From Ectocarpus siliculosus (lineage: Eukaryota; Sar; Phaeophyceae; Ectocarpales; Ectocarpaceae): a stretch of DNA of 56,604 bases. The stretch lies in contig FN649757.1 of NCBI GenBank assembly GCA_000310025.1, positions 781,319 through 837,922 on the forward strand. The letters are read 5' to 3'. Under the pieces are notes generated by a model. It saw only the letters and a program-made list of their open reading frames with translations, did no database searches and was not told the origin of the DNA. Every line of letters begins with the position of its first letter. Position 1 is the stretch's first letter. The translations under genes were made by a program, and so were the position numbers. Below are positions 19,954-31,200 of the stretch, piece by piece.

Positions 19954-22900
19954 GGTGCGGCTGTACACGGCATGCGCTGCTCTACGTTAGAGGCAAGCGT
20001 TCTCTGCGGCCCAGGTTGCTTGACTCGGCGGTTGCGCTGTGAAATGTGACATGTGCATGGCGGATGCTCGGTGTTCCTCGTTCTCGGTGGCCGGCGGGAT
20101 GTGTGCTAATTACTTAGCCAGAGAGCCGGCACTTAACCCCTGACCGTGGGGGGTATGGGGGGTAGCATGTACAATAGAGAGGAAGCACGTCATCTTGATG
20201 ATGTGAACGACGTATCGCAAAGGCAATTCACGGTCCACGATTGATAGTGAGAACCCTTCCGAAAAGATTTTTGGATACTCTCTCTTGCAGTCCTTTTCCT
20301 GGGCTAGGCTTGTACCAGTTTAGAGGATGCATTCAGAAGCTGGAGACCCCAATTTGCCCAAATTCGACGCTGGTAGGTTAAAAGCTGTGTGGACCCTACC
20401 TTGCACATTACACCATTGGGACGCATTTCTTTCTACAGCAGTGTATTTATTGAAAGAAATTTGAGCGACATCTTGGCCATGTGCGTTGAGTCGATTCGTA
20501 GCAATCGAGACCTCGCCATCTCCACCGCCAGCAGCCTGAACGAAGCTTTAATGAAAATCACTCTACTTTCGTTTCGTATTGCTTGGTGTCAAAGCCATTG
20601 TGTCGTATTGCCCACGACGGGCTATTGCACGAGACACACGAGAAGGCTGCAGCTCCAACCGGTGTTGGCCGTCCATCTCACATGGCACCTCTCTGGCCGG
20701 GACAGAGATAGACCGACGAGGAGGATCTGTGACCGAGCTGGGCTCACGCTTCCTGCCTCAATGGTCAACCCATTAAGCTTCATCAGTACACCTCTGGCCC
20801 TTTTTTTATTCGAGAACCGTTCTTCGAGCTTTCTCGGCCACAAGCGTCCCCCCCCCAAAAGGCTCAAATACAACACAACAGACCCAAAGAGATAGTTATT
20901 TCTTGTTTTGTTTCATGGCACTACACACCGTTGTTCTGCCCTCTTTCCAGTTTATTCGGTACTGTACATGTCAGAGCCAAAGAACCTGTTTGTTCTCTCT
21001 TGCGCTCACGAGCTCTACTATCCTACACAAGGCACAGACAACAAACAGTCCATTTAGAAGATAGAGAGTATGCATTGCTCCCACCAAAAGCGAGCGATCC
21101 TAGACTGCTTTGTAGCAACACGCAAGGGGTGTCAAGGCAAGGAAAACACCCAAACAAGCAGCAATATAGGGAGTAAAACCGATCGCCTCACTCGAAACAT
21201 AAACTAAAAATAAATCACAAACATACATAATTGATATTGATACATGCATGATTGGAAAATTACAATCGGCTAAGAACGAACCAGGCCTGAGGATGTTACT
21301 CTCGACCCATATGGGAGTGCTCCTCGCAGATCAGGCCAACCCCAAACTATACACTGGAGGTGTGAGTAGGACTCTTCAACCAAGTCAAGGATCGAATCTA
21401 CTCGCTCGCCCAATTCACGCAGTAGAGTACGCCTGCACTGCTCTGTTTCCATGCGCCCCTAACGTGAGGGGGGGCTACATCTCTCGGGCTTATCGCTGCT
21501 CATGCCAACACCCCCCCCCTCAACCCAGCTTGTGAGGGCGTTTTGAGGGGCACAAGTACCGAAGGGAACACACGATAAAAACATTTTTCCCCCCAAGAGG
21601 GAACTTGAGTCCATCGCTCCAACACCGAAGCCGGAAAAAAAAAAAATCATGAATCACGTTGTTACACCCGTGGGTGTGCCCCCAAACAAACACGGAAGCC
21701 CCCGAATCAGCTACCGTTTCGCCCCCCCTGCAAAGAAACTCAGGGGGTGCTGCCGTTACGTTTACAGACGACCAGGCCAAACCAACTTGACGCCATGAAG
21801 GTGGGAGGAGTGGGCTACACGAATAAATAGACGAACGCGCATCATGCAAAACAGCAGCGTGCCCCGGCCATCGCGTATGTTTTCACTCCCGTTCGTTTTT
21901 TTCGTCGACCTAAGAGAGATAGCTCCTCCTAATCACAGCAACATGTACCCTGACAAAGAGAGCTCATCGTTTCAACCTATACATGGGAACAAAACACTAT
22001 TGTACATCACGCTTCTTGTGTAGACTTCCTTCTGTCACACAAGGAGGGTCCACACGCGACTTGAACATGCACCCCTACATACACCCACGCGCACCACACA
22101 GCAACTACTACTGCACCCAACCCACACGAACCTAGAGTCAGGAACTCCATGCATAAAGATAAATGCGAAAGCTAGCCTGAATGAAGCCAACAGGTGCTTA
22201 GATACAGAAAGACCTTTTGACTCTGATAGTCGATGTCGGCTTACCTCCATGGAGGAACTGCAGTTTGGAACGAGCCTAGCGACAGATCTTATGATAGGTC
22301 GCCAGGGGGCGCGCCTTCTGTGGTCTAACATAAACAACATAAAGTATAAAGGATGTGGCAGAGCGGCATCCCCTCTCACACAAGAAATAAGCCAGAGAGA
22401 GCTTTGTATTCCAGTAGTTTTCCCCCGTTCCTCTTCAACATTCCTTAAGGTTCAAACACGCAACGAAACAATCCGACCTCTTTCGCCTCGATAACCATAT
22501 TGCTACTCCTTGCTTTCTCCACCCTGATGACAGAAGAAAGCCTAGCCAAGGAGGGAGGGTGATGGTGACACCGAACTCGGTCGTCTTTGCACTGCATGCA
22601 CCACTACACGACTCATTTCCCACCCATCTAACACTTGGTACTTTAGTGCAAATACATGATCAACCCCCCACCGATTTTAATACGTGCAATAATTCGTGCC
22701 CTCATGTGCTCTGCTTAAAAAGATCACCAATCTCGATCATTTTCTACACCCTTCCGAAGATTTTTAATGTTTGCCTACGCCACACCACCATCGCCGTTGT
22801 TCATATTTTATTCACACCGATCGACATAAAAACATACGGTACCGCAGAAGCTACGAAAAAAAGAAAAAAGAAGTGCACGCAGGTTCGAATGGAGAATAAT

Positions 22901-23691
22901 TGACATTTTATAACCGTGCAATACTCGACCGCACGCAAAAACCTGAAAAAAACGCTACTTGTACCATGCTAAAGCGGTCGGGTCCTTTCCTTGTATTCGC
23001 AGTCTGAGACGGACGACGACACTTATTTCCGCACAACCAACGAATCTATGCCGTCCAATACCATGCGTTTTGCAAAGGCTCCTCCTCCGGACTGGTTGGG
23101 GGTAGACCACTGCGTTGTACAATATCACCGTCTACTATCCAGCACGACGTGTGGCAGGCGCATGCAGCAGGTAACATCGCACTGCAGCAAGGTGATATCA
23201 GTACAACGAGCAATGCATGCATGCGGAGTGTCGATCAGACGTCATATGCAACTAGCCAGTCTCTTCGGCGAGCACGAGATGACCAACGCATCCGACACCC
23301 CGCAGAGTACGGAACGGAACGAAACATTTTCGTCTAAAAATGCAGTGATTCGTCCCTCGCTAGGTTACTAAAGACTTCGAATATCGATTCCCACGTCAAA
23401 CAATTTCCCTTTCCCTCCTGGTCTTGTGCGTCACCGCCATTCAACCCTGAGAAACGACATGAAATATGTCATCAGGTATGTGAAAAGTGACACTTTCGGT
23501 CTTCTCACGCCGCAACCGATGGTTTGCGAAACCCACCCAACCACCGACGGCAACGGCACCTTCCTTGCAGAAAGGCATCTCTTCACTCCGTGGCATGACT
23601 TCTGAGGGTCTGAGGGTCGTCCGGAAGCCGCAAACTCATGCAGCAGTACGTTCTTCAAAGGCGGACTCCCCCCGCCCGGGGCAGCACACCC
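19954..23691. other. Intergenic region downstream of Ku70
   Basis: After the Ku70 stop, 3.7 kb contain no exon chain I can support. The middle (about 21000-23000) is more A/T-rich than its surroundings, with several C and A homopolymer runs. Two open frames were considered: one at 20389-20895 starting with GTG, and one from 22991 preceded by an acceptor-like TTCGCAG. Neither shows a recognisable domain. The Ku70 3' UTR must lie in the first part, but no clear polyadenylation signal was identified. Confidence 0.4.
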
Positions 23692-24087
23692 TCACGCCAG
23701 CAGTCTCGCTCGAGCCGCCCAGCGGGTTACATGGCCGTGCCCGTTCTCTCGAGCGAACGTCATGGCGTCCTTGTCCCAGCAGCAGCCGTTAGCCCGGGCC
23801 CAGCTAAGCACGTCCAGGTGCCCTCCCTCTGCCGCCATTGAGCACGTGTTCGAGTTCCAAGCACAACCCGCTCCTCTAAGCCACTGGAGAGCGCGAAGTT
23901 GCCCTCCCCTGATAAATAGCATCAAGTTTTCAAGTGAAATCAGCTCAATGGAGACTATTATAAACGATTGTGCAATCCGGAGAGATTTATGGCTTCTGCG
24001 TCTCCATTCCTCAACAAATACTGTACCGTTTTTTTGCGGGCCAGACTTAACTACGAAGTTTCGACAGGTACTATGTATCGGATACAA
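23692..24087 (-). CDS. Short ankyrin-repeat ORF, possibly truncated
   Basis: The frame runs open from about 24087 to a stop at 23692, but it has no ATG at its 5' end. The first in-frame ATG is at 23922 and gives 76 residues. The product contains ankyrin-type units: GGQLRALQWLRGAGCAWN, then AAEGGHLDVLSWARANGC, then a third unit starting ARENGHGHV that breaks off into WAARARLLA and stop. Ankyrin proteins of this style (GHLDVLxWARANGC) are abundant in brown algae and usually have many more repeats. A good TATA box lies at 24175-24168. Another ATG at 24138 opens only a ten-codon frame. It may be a young fragment, a decayed copy, or the 3' exon of a spliced gene whose first exon I cannot define. 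Confidence 0.45.
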   Translation of the reverse strand: MYPIHSTCRNFVVKSGPQKNGTVFVEEWRRRSHKSLRIAQSFIIVSIELISLENLMLFIRGGQLRALQWLRGAGCAWNSNTCSMAAEGGHLDVLSWARANGCCWDKDAMTFARENGHGHVTRWAARARLLA

Positions 24088-24167
24088 AGACTCACAAAAA
24101 CTAACTCAAGCCTCTAGTAGTGGTGGCTGCGCAGCCATGCACCTACTGCTGGACACGTGTAGTCTGC

Positions 24168-24175
24168 CTTTTATA
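24168..24175 (-). promoter_or_regulatory. TATA box upstream of the ankyrin ORF
   Basis: On the minus strand the sequence reads TATAAAAG in a GC-rich setting (GGGG before, GCAGAC after). A start site 25-30 bases downstream would fall near 24145, just before the ATG at 24138 and some 60 bases before the open ankyrin frame. It is the clearest core-promoter match in the window. Confidence 0.5.
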
Positions 24176-25201
24176 CCCCGCGCGCACGGGAAAAGTGTGT
24201 CAGAAGGGTACAGCAGTCTATGTACACACGCGTGACGAACACCAACAAGCTCACCGTTCATCCGGAGACATGAATCTTGGCTGCTATTAGGGTCCTTGAA
24301 CGCACACACGTATAATGTTGGCTGCCTGCTGTTGCTCAAGCTCAAGCGTTCTCCGAAAACACGCAGCTGCCTATCCGCCCGAGAGAACGAACAGTGGTTG
24401 CACTCGCTGTGGTTGAGCTTGCAGAAAAACTAGGAGGGAGGGGGAGGATGGGAGGAGAGCGTGATGGAGAGCGAGAGAAAGACAGAGGAGGATGGATGCT
24501 GGAAATTATGAAATTGATGCGGCGGAATAACATCAGGGCTGCCCGATGATGCTGGCTCGCTGGCTCTCATCTCTTCATTTATTGCCCGTTGGCACATGCC
24601 CCCCCCACTCTACTCGCGCGATAGGGCGACATGTCAGATAGATCTTAGATCGAGGGTAGAAAGCGCATGGGTAGCCGTGAGCAGCACAAATAGAGCCAAG
24701 GAGAACTACTGCTGTACTATACCTGTTATTATGTTGCACACTTGCACACCCACTCGAATCATCCATCGGGGAAAAGAAATAATGCACCGCACTTTGCACA
24801 CTTGCACCGCATATCACCAGAAAAGAAACAAATATGGGCCTCGCGGGATATGTCGCCACGCAACGCTGCTCGGGGAAAAGACGGTTAGTGTCCGCTAACA
24901 CTGCTTCTGTGAGTTCGTCGCGAATCTACTACGCACCGAGTAGCCGTATATTGAAGAAAACACACCACAAAAAAAAAATTTGGGTGTGGTATGCAATGAC
25001 CCCCCTGTGCAGCAGTAAGTTGGAGGAAGCATTCCTATCTGAGGCCCCCCCCAAAGAGCCCAAAAGGCAGGGCCTGTGGCACCGAGAGCTGTCGACAAAG
25101 CCAAGGGGAAAGTAGAGAGAGAGAGAGAAAGAGAAAGAGGGAGAGCAAAGGCATATCTCGCCCTCCCCGCTCAACTCTGGTTCGGTGCAAGAATTACAGC
25201 C
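24176..25201. promoter_or_regulatory. Upstream region between the ankyrin ORF and the SR gene
   Basis: This 1 kb stretch lies between divergent starts and should hold the SR gene promoter and 5' leader. It contains a purine-rich tract near 24430-24495, the second copy of the shared element (24519-24606), and a GA-rich tract at about 25110-25145 just before the SR start codon. No additional coding exon was found. Confidence 0.45.
24519..24606 (+). repeat. Element shared with 6109-6217 (copy 2)
   Basis: It carries GCGGCGGAAT, ACAT, GGCTCGCTGGCTCTC and TGCCCCCCCC in the same order as copy 1. The 15-base GGCTCGCTGGCTCTC block is identical in both copies. Confidence 0.5.
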
Positions 25202-28200
25202 ATGCCTCGGTACTCTCGATCGCGGAGCCGATCGCCGGCACGCCGTTCCCGCCGGTATTCCAAATCCCCGGAGGCGCCTCCATCCGACTGCGGTGAGAGC
25301 GACAGAGAGAGAGAGACAGACAGAGAGGACGTACAGCAGGTGTATGCATATAACATTCCAGTGCGTCTTGTACCAGCAAGACATATGTAGCGTAGCGGTG
25401 ACTAGTGTCCTGAAGGGTCGAGGCTGTTTGTGATCGGGCCAACCAATGCACCCGTGACACTTCGTGACCGATACCCCACCAGACCACCACATCACTGCTG
25501 TTTTTCTGCTTTTGTGCCAGCCTCTTTTCCGAACAGCAGCGTTCGGTGTGGCCAGAGAGATCCGGTGCTTGTTTTATTTATGCCTATGATGCATCATAGG
25601 CGTCTCGTCCACTCGTGTGACGTGGACAGAGGCAGGTCGTCTATGCTTGACACGGGTTATCACGCCAGTATGGAAAATAATCTCGAGTCGCATGCTGCGG
25701 GAACAGCGCCTACGTTGTTTCGTTCGCCTTGTCAACTCAAAACCGGACACAACCGTCATGACACTCGTCACTCGTGTACCCCTAACCCCACTTCCACACG
25801 CCAACGAATAATAACCAGTAGAGGGAGGGAGAGGAATATCGCGACACGGCGGTATGCGCGTTTGGCAGGCGGGTAGCTGGTGTCCGTGGTGTCATCCCTG
25901 TTTTGCAGCCTACAGTTAGTTGAGCAGCACCAAAACGGCTGCTTTAACGTATGCATATGCATATAGTACTTACCAAGTACCAAGCACCGAGAACTTATCG
26001 GTTGCTTGGTCCATGTGTGCAGCAGGCTCGAGACTTCTGCTGCTCTATCGATCTCTATGCATGTGCTCGTTCGTTTCCGCAGCCTCACTTACGTTGAAGT
26101 CGTTGCCGCTAGTGCTTCCACCTGTTTCATCGCGATGCACATTATTTTTCCTTTTTGTAACACTTTACTCTGCCGTAACCTCGCCACCCTCCCTCCGATC
26201 ACCTTTCCCCGCCGCGTGTTTTTTCCTTGGAACTACTGACTGCACCAACAGCCAACATTTTCTGCGGCAACATGAACCCCACCTCCAACAAGCACGACCT
26301 GGAGCACATCTTCAAACGCTACGGGAAGATCGTCGACATCTGGGTAGGTTATTTTGGTGTATTTTGCCAATATAGGGTAAGCCTACAAGGCTAACCAAAA
26401 CATCTTAAAAGTATTGTACCCGAAGAAAACACCGGGGAAGTGCTGCTGCAATTTTTACGGCAGTGTTATACCATCGTAGACCCTTCCGTTGAGCGGGAGG
26501 GAGGGCCTAAACAGCACCTTAACGCTAACTCGTCTGTTCCGATTCCTTGGTCAGATGCAATGATGTGCATCGAGACGGCCCTAGGATTTGAAGCGGTGAT
26601 AAGGCTGCCGTTTTGGGTGGTTCGTTCGGGATGTCCTTACACGTCCTCAAGAGCTTGAATTCACAGGCTGGATTACCAATGGCATTGGGACTCCGCAAGC
26701 CGTTGACTTGGTGACGTCTCTGGCACAGCAGCGATAGATAGCGTTTGGGACAGCCTTTGGGACAGCCTTTGGGATAGACGAGGTACTGCTGTAGGTAACT
26801 TTGCCTTGAAAACAGCTGCTGTTTGTCTCCTGCCCTTCGCCATCGTGCACCGTGTATTCTTTACTACAGCGTCTCACCGCTGTACGATCATTTTAGGGTT
26901 AGCACGTCTCGACCTCCTTGCACTCCTAGTTCTTCTCAAGAGGGTGAAGGGACGAGCACAATTGGGTTCGTCCGTCCGTTCGTTCACGCTGGGGGGAGGG
27001 AGGGACAAGGAGCAGTCCTGTCCACTTGGCTTGACCACGAACTCGAGTAGTACCACCCGTCGTCGATCGTCCCCAGCGGCCCGGGACCGCACCGCGCCGT
27101 TCCCTCGATCGTGGCCACTGTCCGTCCGTTCCCTTGGACCTCCGAGCTGTTCTGTACGACGGGTTGATCTTCGAAACACCATCGGCCTCGGGATCGTTCT
27201 CGAGTCCGTTCTCAGGATCGTTCTTGGGATCGTGCTCGGGATCTTTCTCGGGACCGTTCTCCGGGACGTTCTTGGGATCGTTATCGGGATTGTTCTCGGG
27301 ATCGTTATTTATTGCGAATCAATGCGGTCGACCCGAGCTGTCCTTCCAGCTTCAGCGGGTTCGTTCTTCGAAGTACAGAAGCTATGCGTCGTCGTGGTTG
27401 TTCTACAGCCCGTCCGCAGGATTTGTTCAGTTAATTATCCGTGGATCGTTCTACAGCACGTTCTTCTTCGGATCGTTCTACAACCCGTTCTTGGGACGCG
27501 TTCTTCTACTACTACCGTACGACCGATCCTTGCGTTCTCCGAGCTGTTCGGCGGGTCGCACTCCGAAGTACCGTGAGATAAACGGGGGTTCAAATGGTGA
27601 AAGTATTCTAGATATTCGCTCCCCATCCCCCACTTCCCACCCACTAACCTACCCTCTAAATTGAAATAATGGTAATTTTTTTATTTTGGTGGGCCCTTTG
27701 CTATGCTTATACTACCAAGTACATCGACGCATTGTTGTACATTCTACAGGCCGCAAGAAAAAAAGTAGACAGAGGTCCTGTGTCCAAAGTTGGCAGGAGT
27801 CCCGCACCCATCGCTGCTCAACACGCACGGTACTAACGGCGGGAAGGAGAGAAACATTCATCTTGTCTCTCAAGAGCGACCAATCGATTGGCCTCATGAT
27901 ACTAATTGCCTGCCGTTGACCTGTAACTGCTGTCGTTTGGTTTCGTGTACTGCTGCCTCCCAGGTGGCCAGGAAACCCCCCGGTTTCGGCTTCGTGTACA
28001 TGGACGACCCGCTTGACGCCAGGTGAACGAACTTGTACAATCCTCCAAGCGCTGGGGTTTGTGTGCAATGTGTATCGAGACAGCGAGAAAACGGCACTCA
28101 CGCTCTGGTTGTCTGGTTGCTGACGGACAAAGCGGTGAATCAGTTCTCCAGCTAAAGTGCTTCAACGGTTGGTGTTCGCACCTGCCTAGTTGTGCAGAAA

Positions 28201-31200
28201 CACGCTGTAAAAGAACGCTCAACACGGGGGTGCAATCTCTCCGACTCTCACGGCACCTTTTCTTGACAATTTGTGATTCATGTTCCCAGGAGGATGGGCG
28301 GTTCTTTGGTTTGTTGTAAGGAGCACCTTCCGGCAAGCCTTCGGAATCCATTACTCATGACAACAGGGCTCATGTGTTGAAGAACGCAGGCGTAAACATG
28401 TGGCCTTCGCGGTCGACATCATGTCCTCGCGGTTTGCACATTTTTCACGCTGACGCCCTTGCTTCCGCACCTCCCCCCCCCCCCCCTCCCCCCTGCACCC
28501 AGGGATGCCGTCAAGGGGCTGCACGGCACCACTCTTCACGGCAGCGTGCTCCGCATCGAGATATCGGCCAACAACAAGAACAAGCTTGGACCCCGCGGGG
28601 GTTACAGGGAGAGGAAGGAGCTCGCCTATGATGGAAGGGCCTCTACGAGGTGCGTGTAGGGGTAGGGATGCACACGGTGCTGGTGCTGGTGCTGGTGCTG
28701 GTGCGGTGTTGTGTGACCAGGAAACGGGGTTCTGGTTGTAGATTGCGAGGGCGAGACGTTCTGCCGCGGGTGGGTGCTGCGGTACAATGCGGTACGATGG
28801 GGTGGCTGCGGTACAACCCGGTGCGGTATCATCCGATGTGGTGCCTGCAGTGGTCGATGTTGGGGGTACAGCAGTAGAGGCATCTTGGCGGTGTCATTCG
28901 TTTGTAATGTTGTTGGTGCCACGCCGTGGTACATCGTAACAGCAGCGTGCTGCATGTCGCGTGAGACAAGGTCGTGATGTATCGTCCATATTCGCCCTTC
29001 CAAAACGCCTGCCTTTTTCCTTCTACGACTGAGCTGACTCCAGCTGCTCCCCCTTTCGCTTGTGTGCTCGCGATGTTCTGTCCTGAACTCCACGAATGCA
29101 ACCATGGACCCATGTCGGGTGACCCGGAACATGATTGTTTCGACAGGGACAGGGACAGGCACCGCTCTCGCTCTCGCTCCCGCTCCTTGAGCCGAGACCG
29201 TGACAGGGGGCGCCGCGACAGGGACCGCGACTACGGCTACGGCGGGAGGGGGGGTAGGGACAGAGACCGCGACTACGACAGGGATGACAGGGACAGGGGA
29301 CGCGATCGGGACAGGGATGGCAGGGGCAGGGACTACGCCCGCGATAGGTACAGTAAGAGGGCGTCCCGGGGTAGGACGGTATTGCGGGGGTTGGGCGCCT
29401 TTTCTGTGCGGATTGTGACGTGTGTGATGTGGGTGGGCCGTGCTGTATGACACCAGGCACTTGGTGTTTCATCTCCTCACGCGTCTTTCTTTCTATTTGT
29501 TGAATTTGCGGAATCAAATACGTGTGGTCGACTCGTCCTCTTCTTTCGCACCATCTCGATTATCGATTTCGCCACGGACAGTTTTCGTACAGTATTCAGC
29601 TAGCTCTTGCTGTGTCTTGGACCTGTCCCGTTGTCGCTTGACTTATCATATACCTCTCAATTCTGTCGTAGACCACGTGAGGCGGTTGCCCCACTCTGTG
29701 GTGGCAGCATAAATGCTGCACTACGTATCCACCTACTGTAACGTCAATCCTGTGTTGGTGTTTTGTGGCGACTTGTCAGCGGGCTGCGTGGTGGTCCTGA
29801 CCGTTACTCTCAGAAGAAGGGTCCCCGTCGGACGGACTACCGTGTCAACCTCTCCGGCCTACCCTCCGGCACCTCTTGGCAGGACATCAAGAGGTAGGTG
29901 GGGGGTGCTTGGCTTCTCGAGGAGGGAGGTCTTGCCTACATACCGGCGACGTATTCTCGTGTGTATGTGTGTGTGTGTGTGTTTTTTTTTTTTTGCGTAG
30001 ACTAGACGCCCCTCGCGACGGGTCTCGCTCGATTGGTTAGTTTTTGGTCTATCGGGAGTAGCGTCGAACACCTCAGCTTGTTTGCCGGCTTGCATTTTTT
30101 TGTCTGTCATGATCTTCGATGGTGTTTCTATGGCGTGATACTGCCGTGCAGTCAGTACAATATGGATGTCGGCACTGTCAAATGTGTTGCTCCTTTGAGG
30201 TGCACTCAACTCCCGCCCCTTGATTGATTTGAGATTGATTGGTGGTGTATCCGTTGTTGGGGATAGTGGTGGATGAGCTTTCTTGGCAACATCCTTCGCT
30301 TCAGGCACGGCAGTACTGTGTTTGTCGCCGGACGTAGGGCCGGTGCTAGGCATTAGATTTAGCAGCAGCAGCCAAGGCTAACTCTCTACACCATGCCGCG
30401 GTGTGACGCTCAGCACACTGCCGTCCATGACTGCTGTCATCAACTAGAGACTAGAGGCCAGCATGTTCCTGTTTGCTGCTTGCTGCTTGCTTGCTGTACA
30501 GCGGTAGGGTACACCTTGCCTTGTGTTGCGCATCGGCGAGAAGTTTGTATACACGAGAGTCTTGTGCAGCCATTGCATCTATCCAGTACTTCATACCCGC
30601 CCCCCGCCCATCCAACTCGCCTCTAATCGTTGTGCAGCCTGTTCCGCAAGTACGCGGAGCCGGGCTATGTTCAGATCTACACCAAGGGCGAGGGGCTGGT
30701 AGAGTTTAACTCGCTGGACGAGATGGAGCACGTCATCAGGAAGCTGGACAACACCAAGTTCGACGGGGAATACATCCGTCTCATCGTGAGTTGTCTTGTC
30801 TTGTTTGTTTTGTATGTTTCGGACGGACCAAGACCAGGTTTGTCATTTCACCGACGAGTTCATCGCTCAAATCGTGCGTGTACGGTTATCGATCGAAAGT
30901 TATCAATCGACGGTCTCGGTGCTTGCTGTTTGACCCGCATCTGATAAGATTGTAGTTGCCGTGGTGGGTGGTTGGTTTATGTGTTGTTATCGGCTTCGAG
31001 GGTACCTATTCAAGAGATGTCTTGGAGTATCGTGTTTTAATGAGGCTGCTCGGTGACGGTCATTGTACCGATGCAACGTCCAAAGCATCGTCTCTCGTGC
31101 GTGCTGCGGGGTCACCGTCACCTTGACTGTCGTACTACCGATGCCACTGCTGTCACCGCCATGGCCACCGTGGTCGACACATGGAAACAGGAGGACCCCA

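Noticed and set aside
20389-20895. 168-codon open frame downstream of Ku70
   Set aside because: Begins with GTG, has no recognisable domain, biased toward frame-neutral composition, and lies where the Ku70 3' UTR should end.
22991-23371. Acidic frame after an acceptor-like TTCGCAG (SETDDDTYFRTTNES)
   Set aside because: No partner exon or start codon could be found and no domain is visible.
26806-27576. 256-codon plus-strand frame in SR intron 2
   Set aside because: Most of it is the 12-bp minisatellite; a second frame is equally open, and it lies inside a confidently bounded intron.
28626-29453. 275-codon minus-strand frame
   Set aside because: It is the antisense of the RD/RS-coding exon 5 of the SR gene; the Pro/Val repeats mirror the Arg/Asp codons.
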